Assembly: GCA_019115825.1 (NCBI GenBank) | Contig: DXCV01000037.1 | Location: 1-44,437 of the forward strand | Reading direction: 5' to 3' | From: Candidatus Bacteroides pullicola | Lineage (GTDB): Bacteria > Bacteroidota > Bacteroidia > Bacteroidales > Bacteroidaceae | DNA length: 44,437 nt | Shown: positions 33,780 through 41,729 of the stretch, one piece after another | How the letters are laid out: each line of letters starts with the position of its first letter | Position numbering within the stretch: position 1 is the first letter of the stretch | Translations under genes and position numbers: made by a program | The notes under the pieces: generated by a model | Told to the model about the DNA's origin: nothing | Seen by the model: only the letters and a program-made list of their open reading frames with translations | The model's database searches: none

Positions 33780-35194
33780 AGACCGGAAACGAAAATCGCC
33801 TCCTGCTCCTCATCCGCGACGGCCGGCCGATGACCCTGCGACAGCAACTGCGCCTGACGGTGGAACTGAGCATCCCCAGTATCGTGGCGCAGATTTCCGC
33901 CATCGCCATGCAGTACATCGACGCAGCGATGGTAGGTCGCCTGGGGGCGGACGCGGCGGCCAGCATCGGGCTGGTGTCCACCACGACGTGGCTCTTTTGG
34001 GGGACGTGCAGCGCAGCGGCCACGGGATTCTCCGTGCAAGTGGCACACCACGTAGGCGCGGCCCGGCTGGGCGAGGCGCGAGCGGTGTTGCGGCAGGCCA
34101 TCCTGTCCGTGGCGATATTCAGCCTGATGCTGGCGGCTGTCGGGGCGCTCATCAGTCCCCATCTGCCCGTCTGGCTGGGCGGGACGGACGAAATCAACGG
34201 CGGGGCATCGGCCTACTTCCTTATCTTCGCCCTCTCCCTCCCCTTGTTGCAACTCAACTTCCTGGCGGGCAGCATGCTGCGCTGCAGCGGCAATATGCGC
34301 GTGCCGGGGATGCTGAACGTGCTGATGTGCCTGCTGGACGTGGTGTTCAACTTCTTCCTCATCTTCCCCACCCGCTCCGTGGAGTGGCTGGGGGTGTCCC
34401 TCCGGATGCCCGGCGCGGGGCTGGGCGTGACGGGGGCGGCGCTGGGCACGGCGCTGGCCGAGCTGGTGGTGGCAGGGCTGATGCTCTGGTACCTCGTCGC
34501 CCGCTCGGGCGAGCTGCGCATCGCGGGCGAACGGGGCAGCTTCCGCCCGACGTGGGCCACGGTGCGCAAGGCCCTGCACATCAGTCTGCCGATGGGCGTG
34601 GAACACGTAGTCATCTGTGGGGCGCAAATCATGACGACGGTCATCGTGGCACCGCTGGGCGTGTTCGCCATCGCCGCCAACTCATTCGGCATCACCGCCG
34701 AGAGCCTGTGCTACATGCCGGGCTATGGCATCGCCGATGCGGCCACCACCCTTGTCGGGCAGAGCCTGGGGGCAGGCCGCAAGGACCTGACGCGCCGCTT
34801 CGCCCGCATCACGGTGGGCATGGGCATTGCCGTCATGGCCGTGATGGGCGTGGTGCTCTATGTAGGTGCTCCCCTCATCATGAGTTCCATGACACCCGAC
34901 CTCGAGGTACAACGCCTGGGAGTGGAAGCCCTGCGCATCGAGGCTTTTGCCGAGCCGATGTTTGCCGCTGCCATCGTGGCCTACGGGGTGTTTGTCGGGG
35001 CGGGCAGCACGCTGGTGCCCTGCCTGATGAACTTCTTCAGCATCTGGGCCGTGCGCCTGACGCTGGCTGCCGCCCTGGCGCCTTCCATGGGGCTGAACGG
35101 GGTGTGGCTGGCGATGTGCATCGAGCTGTGTTTCCGGGGGGTGATTTTCCTGGTCCGGCTGGAGAAGGGGGATTGGATGAAGATAAAGCCGTAA
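33776..35194 (+). CDS. MATE-family multidrug/metabolite exporter
   Basis: 472 residues with about twelve transmembrane helices in two homologous halves (about 15-225 and 245-460), typical of MATE/NorM/DinF antiporters, which use Na+ or H+ gradients to expel organic cations. Family-like segments include ELSIPSIVAQISAIAMQYIDAAMVGRLG at the N-terminus and the second-half repeat SLPMGVEHVVICGAQIMTTVIVAPLG. It is translationally coupled to the HAD phosphatase. The stop codon is followed directly by TTGGAATTTAG, the start of an inverted-repeat cassette. Confidence 0.93.
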   Translation: MKTGNENRLLLLIRDGRPMTLRQQLRLTVELSIPSIVAQISAIAMQYIDAAMVGRLGADAAASIGLVSTTTWLFWGTCSAAATGFSVQVAHHVGAARLGEARAVLRQAILSVAIFSLMLAAVGALISPHLPVWLGGTDEINGGASAYFLIFALSLPLLQLNFLAGSMLRCSGNMRVPGMLNVLMCLLDVVFNFFLIFPTRSVEWLGVSLRMPGAGLGVTGAALGTALAELVVAGLMLWYLVARSGELRIAGERGSFRPTWATVRKALHISLPMGVEHVVICGAQIMTTVIVAPLGVFAIAANSFGITAESLCYMPGYGIADAATTLVGQSLGAGRKDLTRRFARITVGMGIAVMAVMGVVLYVGAPLIMSSMTPDLEVQRLGVEALRIEAFAEPMFAAAIVAYGVFVGAGSTLVPCLMNFFSIWAVRLTLAAALAPSMGLNGVWLAMCIELCFRGVIFLVRLEKGDWMKIKP

Positions 35195-35310
35195 ATTGGA
35201 ATTTAGTTTAGACGCGGATTACGCGGATGGACGCGGATTTATTAGTTGCGTTTACAGTGAAAAGGTTATCCGTGAAATCCGCGTAATCCGCGCCTAAAAT
35301 CCACCGATAA
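35191..35310. repeat. Intergenic cassette with 22-bp inverted repeat after the MATE gene
   Basis: Arms at 35207-35228 and 35277-35298 match in inverse complement at 21 of 22 positions. Each is made of ACGCGGAT copies at 9-10 bp steps; a third copy lies at 35231-35238. This has the same architecture as the cassettes at 180-319 and 3345-3461, with different sequence. It could act as a 3' hairpin for the MATE transcript. Confidence 0.85.
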
Positions 35311-35375
35311 ATAATCTTTTTCCAAAAAAGTCTCAGAAAAGCCAGAACTTCCAGTTTCTTTCCAAATTCGCCTTC

Positions 35376-35383
35376 TACCTTTG
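35376..35383 (+). promoter_or_regulatory. Predicted -7 element for the PepSY-like protein gene
   Basis: TACCTTTG, 53 nt before the start codon. A weak TTTC at 35355-35358 gives a 17-nt spacer. Confidence 0.55.
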
Positions 35384-35436
35384 CAGTACGAAAAGGAAAC
35401 AACTATTTAATTATTCACACTTAAAACCCAAGTATT

Positions 35437-35874
35437 ATGAAGAAGTTAGTTTTGGCAGTAGTAGCTATGTTCGCAATGAGCACGATGGTAATGGCAGACA
35501 ACGACAAGCCCGTACAGGTGAACCAATTGCCCGCCCCGGCACAGACGTTCCTCAACACGTATTTCAAGGATGCCAAGGTGGCGCTGGCCACGCAGGAGAC
35601 GGAGCTGCTCAACAAGAGCTACGAAGTGATGTTCAACACAGGCGACAAGGTGGAGTTCGACAAGGCCGGCGAATGGACCGAAGTGCGCTGCCGCCAGACG
35701 GGAGTGCCTGCGCAGATTGTCCCCGCACAGATTGCGGAGTATGTGAAGACGAATTATCCCGACGCCGTCATCCTGCAAATCGAGCGCGACAGCCGCGAGT
35801 GGGAAGTCAAGCTCTCCAACCGCTGGGAGATCACCTTCGACAAGCAGATGCGCGTGATTGACATCGACGATTAA
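35437..35874 (+). CDS. Small exported PepSY-like protein
   Basis: 145 residues. Signal peptide to about residue 20 (VVAMFAMSTMVMA-D), no lipobox. The mature part holds two related alpha/beta repeats: LPAPAQTFLNTYFKDAKVALATQETELLNKSYEVMFNTGDKVEFDKAGEWTEV and IVPAQIAEYVKTNYPDAVILQIERDSREWEVKLSNRWEITFDKQMRVIDID. This is the pattern of the Bacteroidetes putative-beta-lactamase-inhibitor-like/PepSY-like family (DUF2874), usually periplasmic and of unknown role. It is a single-gene unit with its own promoter and a shared terminator. Confidence 0.85.
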   Translation: MKKLVLAVVAMFAMSTMVMADNDKPVQVNQLPAPAQTFLNTYFKDAKVALATQETELLNKSYEVMFNTGDKVEFDKAGEWTEVRCRQTGVPAQIVPAQIAEYVKTNYPDAVILQIERDSREWEVKLSNRWEITFDKQMRVIDIDD

Positions 35875-35875
35875 G

Positions 35876-35920
35876 GAATTGAGAATTGAAAATTAATAAT
35901 TGACAATTGACAATTAAAAA
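35876..35920. repeat. AATTGA short tandem repeat after the PepSY-like gene
   Basis: About six copies of an AT-rich 7-bp unit (GAATTGA, AAATTAA, TAATTGA, CAATTGA) begin immediately after the stop codon with GGAATTGAG. Confidence 0.85.
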
Positions 35921-35922
35921 AA

Positions 35923-35971
35923 GGATGAAGAATTTCGTGGGAAACGCCACCATTCTTCATCCTTCTTTTTT
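35923..35971. terminator. Bidirectional terminator shared by PepSY-like gene and ddh
   Basis: GGATGAAGAAT (35923-35933) pairs with ATTCTTCATCC (35952-35962). It is flanked by an A-run on the left and TTCTTTTTT on the right, so it can terminate both converging transcripts. Confidence 0.85.
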
Positions 35972-35985
35972 AGTGCTTAATCCTC

Positions 35986-36885
35986 TCACACCAGATGGCC
36001 AATCCACTCGTCGCGCTCGCCCGGCAGAAGGTCGATGACAGGCACTTCGATCATCGTGTAACATCCGGGTTGCTGGCGCATGGCGGCACGGGCCACGCAA
36101 ACCAATACCTGAGCCGTCAGAGCAGGATTGTTGATGCGCATGTTGAACTCGAACAACTGGTTCTGCGTCTTGCCGGATACACCCTTGCGCGTTAGGTTGA
36201 CACCATGACCCATGTCCAACAGGGCATCCACGCTGGGCACCTGCATCACGTGCGTCTCGTCGTGTACGAAGTAGGGGTCTGCCTTGATGGCGGCAGCCAC
36301 CTTGTCGAACTCATAGCCTTCCTCCAGCTCGATGTAGACCATACGGCGATGTATGCCAGTGCCCACGGGGATAGTCATGGACAAAGCAGCCTTCACGCCT
36401 TCCACCGCCTTCACAGCTACGGTATGCCCCATGCTCATGCCGGGGCCGAAATTGGTGTAAGTAATGCCCTTCGGTGCAATGGCTTCCAGCAGCGTGCGTA
36501 CCACCGAGTCGCTGCCCGGATCCCAACCGGCGGAGATGATGGACACCGTGTTATGTGCCTTGGCCACCTCGTTCAGCGTGTGGCGCAGGGCGGGCACATC
36601 GGTATGGATGTCAAAGCTGTCTACGGTATGGATGCCCATGGCCAGGATTTCCTTGGCGTAAGCCTCCACCTTGCGCGTCGGCGTACAAAGAATGGCCACA
36701 TCCACGTCGCTCAGCTCGCTGATGTGCTTCACCACGGGATACTCACTCAGTTCGGCAGGACGGTTCTCCGCACCGGCACGACGTACCACGCCGGCAATCT
36801 CGAAGTCCGGAGCTGCTTGCAGGGCCTGAAGTACATAGTGCCCAATATTGCCATAACCCACAATGGCTGCTCTTACTTTTTTCAT
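35986..36885 (-). CDS. ddh: meso-Diaminopimelate D-dehydrogenase
   Basis: 299 residues from the ATG at 36885 ([15 protein letters not shown]); an in-frame ATG eight codons upstream gives a non-conserved extension. NADP-binding Rossmann motif GYGNIG (10-15), then [30 protein letters not shown] and [41 protein letters not shown], segments characteristic of Ddh. The enzyme makes meso-DAP directly from tetrahydrodipicolinate, ammonia and NADPH, a short route to lysine and peptidoglycan precursor. It is a monocistronic unit ending at a shared terminator. Confidence 0.95.
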   Translation of the reverse strand: MKKVRAAIVGYGNIGHYVLQALQAAPDFEIAGVVRRAGAENRPAELSEYPVVKHISELSDVDVAILCTPTRKVEAYAKEILAMGIHTVDSFDIHTDVPALRHTLNEVAKAHNTVSIISAGWDPGSDSVVRTLLEAIAPKGITYTNFGPGMSMGHTVAVKAVEGVKAALSMTIPVGTGIHRRMVYIELEEGYEFDKVAAAIKADPYFVHDETHVMQVPSVDALLDMGHGVNLTRKGVSGKTQNQLFEFNMRINNPALTAQVLVCVARAAMRQQPGCYTMIEVPVIDLLPGERDEWIGHLV

Positions 36886-36927
36886 ACTTTTATCGTTTTT
36901 AGTTAGCATATTTCTTTAATTCGGGCG

Positions 36928-36935
36928 CAAAAGTA
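36928..36935 (-). promoter_or_regulatory. Predicted -7 element of ddh
   Basis: TACTTTTG on the minus strand, 43 nt before the start codon. A TTTG lies 22 nt further upstream, slightly beyond the usual spacing. Confidence 0.5.
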
Positions 36936-37094
36936 AACATTTCCATCCTAATACCAGCAAAACACAGTCCTGAAGTTCACGCTGTTTTTTCTTTTTTAAT
37001 ATACGCTCCCAGATTCTCTTTTCTTATCTATCTTCAATTCGAAATCCGGAAGCATTTTTTCCATACTTGTACATCGCTTGCAGAAAAAAAGTTC

Positions 37095-37102
37095 TACCTT
37101 TG
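37095..37102 (+). promoter_or_regulatory. Predicted -7 element ahead of the HU-like gene and cobQ
   Basis: TACCTTTG is the only good match to TAnnTTTG on the plus strand between ddh and the HU-like gene. It would give a leader of about 235 nt that includes array D. Confidence 0.5.
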
Positions 37103-37164
37103 CGCAATCCTGTTTTCGCCTTTGGGCTACTTTGAACGTGCAAGCCCCGTAGTTTGATGCGGTC

Positions 37165-37284
37165 AAAGTGCTGCTTATACCTCGTCTCCAAGGCTTAGAG
37201 GCATCCGCTCCAAGGCTTAGAGGCATCCGCTCTAAGGCTTAGAGACATTTGCTCCAAGCCTTGAAGATAATGTTAAAGTGCTGC
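37165..37284. repeat. Tandem array D: 22-bp units in the HU-cobQ leader region
   Basis: Units at 37187-37208, 37209-37230 (identical to each other), 37231-37252 (variant) and a degenerate unit from 37253. The third unit and its edges form a perfect dyad CTCTAAG-G-CTTAGAG; the others carry it with a mismatch. The array is bracketed by the direct repeat AAAGTGCTGC at 37165-37174 and 37275-37284, exactly 110 bp (5 x 22) apart, so the flanks keep the register. The rest of the 458-nt gap holds the ddh promoter and the candidate plus-strand promoter. Confidence 0.9.
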
Positions 37285-37343
37285 CTTGGGGACGGGAAAG
37301 CGGGGGATTAGGAAGGAAAAAGTCTTATAAAAAGGAAGATAAC

Positions 37344-37748
37344 ATGTTTTGGATCAGAAGAAAAGCAGTGGTCGGGAAGCGGGCCAAGTGGTTCCCGTTT
37401 GCCCTGACTGTAGGTACGCCTGCCGACACACAAGAGGTGGGCAAGCAGATTGCGCAGGTGTGTACGGCAAGCCCAGCCGACGTACATGCCGTGCTGCGCG
37501 CGTTGCCCGACGTGATGGCCCGCATCATGGAGTCGGGACGCAGTGTGCATATTGACGGGTTAGGCTCGTTCTACTATAAACTGAGTTGCGCAGGCCGTGG
37601 CGTGGACACGCCCGAAGAGGTCAGCGAAGAGCAGGTAAAATCCATCCGTGTGCAGTTTCTTCCTGAGCGGGTGCGGCGCACGGGGGGCAGCTATAAGCGT
37701 TCGTTGGTAGGTCAACAAATCGAATTGGTGGAATGGAAAAAGAAATGA
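37344..37748 (+). CDS. HU-like DNA-binding protein (Bacteroidetes HU-HIG type)
   Basis: 134 residues from the ATG at 37344 (MFWIRRKAVV); an in-frame ATG 22 codons upstream would begin inside array D and is rejected. The core has ADVHAVLRALPDVMARIMESGRSVHIDGLGSFYYKLSCAG, then GVDTPEEVSEEQVKSIRVQFLPE and a basic C-terminal part, the pattern of the HU-related family common in Bacteroidetes. HU-family proteins bind and bend DNA. It overlaps cobQ by 16 nt, so it is translated from the same message as a cobalamin gene; whether it has any role in that pathway is unknown. Confidence 0.85.
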   Translation: MFWIRRKAVVGKRAKWFPFALTVGTPADTQEVGKQIAQVCTASPADVHAVLRALPDVMARIMESGRSVHIDGLGSFYYKLSCAGRGVDTPEEVSEEQVKSIRVQFLPERVRRTGGSYKRSLVGQQIELVEWKKK

Positions 37749-39244
37749 CATTCCGATGTCTTCACCCCATGATGCTGGTGGGCACGGGGAGCGATGTGGG
37801 CAAGAGCATCCTCGCCACGGCCTTCTGCCGCATCTTCCGGCAAGACGGATATCGACCCGCACCGTTCAAGGCGCAGAACATGGCGCTCAACTCGTTCGCC
37901 ACGCCGGAAGGACTGGAAATCGGACGGGCGCAGGCGGTGCAGGCCGAGGCGGCGGGCATCCCCTGCCACACGGACATGAATCCGTTGCTGCTGAAGCCCC
38001 AGTCCGACCATACGTCGCAGGTGGTGCTGAACGGACGGCCCATCGGAAACCGCAGCGCCTACGAATACTTCCGCCGGGAAGGACGCGAGGAACTGCGCGG
38101 GGAGGTTTGCGCCGCCTACGACCGGTTGGCGGCACGCTATAATCCCATCGTGCTGGAAGGCGCTGGCAGCATCTCGGAAATCAACCTGCGGGATACCGAC
38201 CTGGTGAACCTGCCGATGGCACTCCACGCCGGGGCGGATGTTTTCCTGGTAGGCGACATTGACCGGGGAGGCGTGTTTGCCAGCGTATATGGCTCGTTGG
38301 CCTTGCTCCGGCCGGAAGAACGGCGGCTGGTGAAAGGCATCTTCGTGAACAAGTTCCGGGGCGACCTGCGTTTGTTCGAGTCGGGCATGAAGATGATGGA
38401 GGACCTGTGCGGCATCCCCGTGCTGGGCGTGATACCCTATTACAAAGACATCGTCATTGAGGAGGAAGACTCCGTGTCGCTGGCCGCCAAGTCGATGGAA
38501 GCCCGGCAGGGCAAGGTGAATGTGGCCATCGTCCTCCTGCGCCACCTGAGCAACTTCACCGACTTCAATGCCTTGGAGCAAGACCCGCGCGTCCACCTGT
38601 TCTACACCAACAACACCCGTGAGCTGGCGAAGGCGGACATCATCATCCTGCCCGGCAGCAAAAGCACCATCGACGACCTGGCGGAACTGCGGCGTAACGG
38701 CGTGGCGGGAGCCATCCTCCGCGCCCGGCGCGAGGGGGCAACCGTGTTGGGCATCTGCGGCGGCTATCAGATGATGGGACGTGAGATACTCGACCCCGAC
38801 CGCGTGGAAGGCGATACGGAACGCCTGCCCGGCCTGGGATTGCTGCCTGTCCGCACCCGCATGACCCGCGACAAGGTGACACGGCAAGTCCGCTTCCGTC
38901 TATGGGAAGGAAAAGAGGACCCCATGGAGGGCTACGAGATACACATGGGTCAAACCCTTCCCGATGAAGGAGAACCATCCTTGCCCTTGGCCCGCCTGGC
39001 GGATGGCACGACGGACGGCTACCGGGTGGACAACCGTTGCATGGGCACCTACCTGCATGGCATCCTGGACAACCAGCCGTTCATCGACTACCTGCTGGCT
39101 CCCTACGCGGAGAAGATACAGGAGCGGACCGCCTTTGATTACCATGCCTTCAAGGAAGAGCAATATGACAAGCTGGCGGCACACGTCCGTGCCCATGCCA
39201 ATATACCATTATTATATAATATCCTAACCACAGACCGATTATGA
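37733..39244 (+). CDS. cobQ: Cobyric acid synthase
   Basis: 503 residues. N-terminal dethiobiotin-synthetase-like ATP domain with P-loop GTGSDVGKS (about 17-25) and KAQNMALNS. C-terminal triad-type glutamine amidotransferase domain with nucleophile Cys342 in LGICGGYQMMG and a His in GTYLHGILDN. It adds four amide groups to adenosylcobyrinic acid a,c-diamide, giving cobyric acid, with glutamine as donor. The start used (37733, MEKEMTFRC) lies inside the HU-like gene; the ATG at 37745 is an alternative. First B12 gene of the plus-strand set. Confidence 0.96.
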   Translation: MEKEMTFRCLHPMMLVGTGSDVGKSILATAFCRIFRQDGYRPAPFKAQNMALNSFATPEGLEIGRAQAVQAEAAGIPCHTDMNPLLLKPQSDHTSQVVLNGRPIGNRSAYEYFRREGREELRGEVCAAYDRLAARYNPIVLEGAGSISEINLRDTDLVNLPMALHAGADVFLVGDIDRGGVFASVYGSLALLRPEERRLVKGIFVNKFRGDLRLFESGMKMMEDLCGIPVLGVIPYYKDIVIEEEDSVSLAAKSMEARQGKVNVAIVLLRHLSNFTDFNALEQDPRVHLFYTNNTRELAKADIIILPGSKSTIDDLAELRRNGVAGAILRARREGATVLGICGGYQMMGREILDPDRVEGDTERLPGLGLLPVRTRMTRDKVTRQVRFRLWEGKEDPMEGYEIHMGQTLPDEGEPSLPLARLADGTTDGYRVDNRCMGTYLHGILDNQPFIDYLLAPYAEKIQERTAFDYHAFKEEQYDKLAAHVRAHANIPLLYNILTTDRL

Positions 39245-40266
39245 TAGAAGGACACGGAGACGACCTGTACAAATACCATCGTCCGATTATTGCCAATTTC
39301 AGTTCCAATCTCACCAATTGGATAGACCCGGCACCGCTGAAGGACTACCTGCGTCAGCACGTGGGCGAAACGGTATCCGCTTATCCGGAGCCGCAACCCT
39401 ATACGCTCGAAGCCCGTCTGGCAGAGGCTTGGGGTATCCGTCCCGACCAAGTCTGCGCGACCAATGGAGCCACGGAAGCCATCTACCTCATCGCCCAGTC
39501 CTACGCCGGTGGACGAAGTGCCGTGCTGCAACCCACGTTCAGCGAATATGCCGATGCCTGCCGCATCCATGGGCATCGGGTCACTTCCCTTTTCCAATGG
39601 CCGGAGCACGACCGGTTGCCGGAAGACCTGCGGATGCTTTGGCTTTGCAATCCGAACAATCCCACAGGACAGGTGACAGACAAGTCCCGCCTTATCCATT
39701 TAGCGGAAAGCAACCCGCACATCCTCTTTGTCATCGACCAATCGTATGAGGACTTCACCTTGCAGCCCCTCCTCACGGCACGCGAGGCGGCGGAGATGCC
39801 CAATGTCCTGTTGCTCCATTCACTGACGAAACGCTATGCAATGCCCGGTCTGCGTTTGGGCTACGTGACGGGAAACGCTTCCTTGTTATACCATCTGCGC
39901 ACCCACCGGATGCCGTGGTCGGTCAATGGGGTAGCACTCTTGGCGGGCCTGTTCTTGTTGGGACATCCCGAACCTATGCCCTTCCCGCTTACAGACTGTC
40001 TGGAAGAAACCGCCCGCCTGCAAGCCCTCCTCCGCCGGACAGGAGGCATGGACGTATGGGACACCGACACACACTTTATGTTGGTCCGTCTCCGCATGGG
40101 CAAGGCTGCCGCACTGAAGGACTATCTGGCACTGGAACATGGCCTGTTGATACGCGATGCGTCGAATTTCGAGGGGCTGGACGGAGCGTATTTCCGTATC
40201 TCCACACAACAGCCAGAGGATAATGAACGCTTGGTAAACGCCATCGGGCAATGGATGGAGATGTAG
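39241..40266 (+). CDS. cobD: Threonine-phosphate decarboxylase, PLP-dependent
   Basis: 341 residues of the class I/II aminotransferase fold. Conserved CNPNNPTG (136-143), VIDQSYEDF (164-172) and PLP lysine Lys197 in HSLTKRYAMPGLRLGY. The N-terminal GHGDDLY...IIANFSSNLTNW is typical of CobD, which makes (R)-1-aminopropan-2-yl phosphate, the nucleotide-loop linker of cobalamin. Its position between cobQ and cbiB separates it from the similar histidinol-phosphate aminotransferases. The start overlaps the cobQ stop by 4 nt. Confidence 0.93.
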   Translation: MIEGHGDDLYKYHRPIIANFSSNLTNWIDPAPLKDYLRQHVGETVSAYPEPQPYTLEARLAEAWGIRPDQVCATNGATEAIYLIAQSYAGGRSAVLQPTFSEYADACRIHGHRVTSLFQWPEHDRLPEDLRMLWLCNPNNPTGQVTDKSRLIHLAESNPHILFVIDQSYEDFTLQPLLTAREAAEMPNVLLLHSLTKRYAMPGLRLGYVTGNASLLYHLRTHRMPWSVNGVALLAGLFLLGHPEPMPFPLTDCLEETARLQALLRRTGGMDVWDTDTHFMLVRLRMGKAAALKDYLALEHGLLIRDASNFEGLDGAYFRISTQQPEDNERLVNAIGQWMEM

Positions 40267-40270
40267 GCTT

Positions 40271-41212
40271 ATGGAATACGTGATGCTGATACTTCCCCTG
40301 TTGCTGGCTTGGCTGCTCGACCGCTGGTTGGGCGACCCCACTTGGTTGCCTCATCCGGTGGTGGCGTTCGGGCGTGCCATCTCCTTCTGCGAGCATCGGC
40401 TGAACAAGGGGCGCGGACGCTTCCTGAAAGGGATGCTGACGGCTGTTGTCCTCGTCGCCCTTACTTATCTATTGACCTGCGCTTTGTTGCGGGGAGCGTC
40501 TTTCTATGTTTCCCCTTGGCTGGAAGCGGCACTGGAGGTGATACTCATCTTCTTTTGCTTGGCTGGAACCACGCTTGTCCGGGAGGTGCGGGACGTGTTT
40601 CGTGCCCTCGACCGTTCGCTGGAAGACGGACGCCGGCAAGTGGCACGCATCGTGGGACGTGATACGCAAGCCCTATCTGCCCAAGAGGTCCGTACCGCCG
40701 CCTTGGAGACTTTGGCAGAGAACCTGAGCGACGGGGTCATCGCGCCTCTCTTCTGGTATCTGTTGCTGGGCGTGCCTGGGATGATGATGTACAAGATGAT
40801 AAACACACTGGACTCCATGATAGGCTACCGCAACAAGCGTTACCGCCGCTTCGGATGCTTTGCCGCCCGGCTGGACGATGTGGCCAACTATATTCCGGCA
40901 CGATTGACCGCCTTGCTGATGATAGGCGTGTCGGGGCATCCGGCGTTGTGGACATTCGTCCGGCGTTATGGCAGGGCACACGCCAGCCCTAACTCCGGCT
41001 ATCCCGAAGCCGCACTGGCCGGTATCTTGGATTGCCGTTTCGGGGGGCCGCACGATTATTTCGGCGAGGAAGTATGGAAGCCCTACATCGGGCAGAACGA
41101 CCGTCCGCTTACAACCCAAGACATGGAGCAGGCAGTCCGCATCAACCGGAGAGTGGAAGTCTGCATGCTGCTGCTCATTGTCCTTATTCAGGTAGTGGGG
41201 ATAATGATATAG
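40271..41212 (+). CDS. cbiB: Adenosylcobinamide-phosphate synthase, membrane protein
   Basis: 313 residues with about four to five transmembrane helices. CbiB motifs: LLAWLLDRWLGDPTWLPHPVVAFG at the N-terminus, AAL-ETLAENLSDGVIAPLFWY (about 135-155), NTLDSMIGYRNKRY and RLDDVANYIPARLTA. It joins cobyric acid with aminopropanol phosphate, the product of CobD. It starts 5 nt after the cobD stop. The 3' end overlaps the converging cobC gene by 29 nt, leaving no room for a conventional terminator. Confidence 0.95.
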   Translation: MEYVMLILPLLLAWLLDRWLGDPTWLPHPVVAFGRAISFCEHRLNKGRGRFLKGMLTAVVLVALTYLLTCALLRGASFYVSPWLEAALEVILIFFCLAGTTLVREVRDVFRALDRSLEDGRRQVARIVGRDTQALSAQEVRTAALETLAENLSDGVIAPLFWYLLLGVPGMMMYKMINTLDSMIGYRNKRYRRFGCFAARLDDVANYIPARLTALLMIGVSGHPALWTFVRRYGRAHASPNSGYPEAALAGILDCRFGGPHDYFGEEVWKPYIGQNDRPLTTQDMEQAVRINRRVEVCMLLLIVLIQVVGIMI

Positions 41213-41729
41213 AAATCGTTCCACCGTAGGGCGGGACATGGCTGAACGCCTCTTCCGGCCGAACCAGTCCAGCATAAATCAGGGCACAGACGATGACTCC
41301 GCCGTGGGTGAACACCGCCACGCGCCGATAGTTCTTTTTACGCAATTCATCCAGAAATGAAGATACACGCTTCAATTGCTCTTCAAAGGATTCTCCATCG
41401 GTAGCGGGTTGGTGCAAGTAATCGGCATACCATTCCGCCAAATGCGGGTCGCGTATTTCGTCGTACCGCTGCATCTCCCATGCACCGAAATTCATTTCCA
41501 GCAAACGGGCGTCTCGCCGGGCATCGGGGTATCCGCAATAGGTTGCCAAACGGATGCAACGACTCAATGGACTGGTGTAAACCTCATCAAAAGGAAGATA
41601 GTTAGCCACGCCTTCACGGACGGCTTTTGCTTCTTCGGGGAAGGTAGAACGCAAAGGTACGTCTGTCTGTCCATAGCAAGTGCCGGGCGGAACATCCACC
41701 GAAGTATGTCGAATCAGAATCACTTCCAT
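41184..41729 (-). CDS. cobC: Alpha-ribazole phosphatase (histidine phosphatase)
   Basis: 181 residues from the ATG at 41729 (MEVILIRHT); a longer in-frame opening lies inside cobS and lacks homology. Phosphohistidine motif LIRHTSVDVPPGTCYGQTDVPL (5 onward), TSPLSRCIRLA, and second His in FTHGGVI. The early ...CYGQTDVPL block is typical of CobC rather than generic phosphoglycerate mutases. It removes phosphate from alpha-ribazole-5-phosphate or adenosylcobalamin-5-phosphate in nucleotide-loop assembly. Last gene of the minus-strand operon; overlaps cobS by 10 nt and the converging cbiB by 29 nt. Confidence 0.92.
   Translation of the reverse strand: MEVILIRHTSVDVPPGTCYGQTDVPLRSTFPEEAKAVREGVANYLPFDEVYTSPLSRCIRLATYCGYPDARRDARLLEMNFGAWEMQRYDEIRDPHLAEWYADYLHQPATDGESFEEQLKRVSSFLDELRKKNYRRVAVFTHGGVIVCALIYAGLVRPEEAFSHVPPYGGTISISLSPLPE

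Noticed and set aside
36886..37343. Cobalamin riboswitch upstream of cobQ
   Set aside because: I looked for a B12-box-like GCCACTG and the usual preceding conserved blocks and found none; the gap is occupied by array D and low-complexity sequence.
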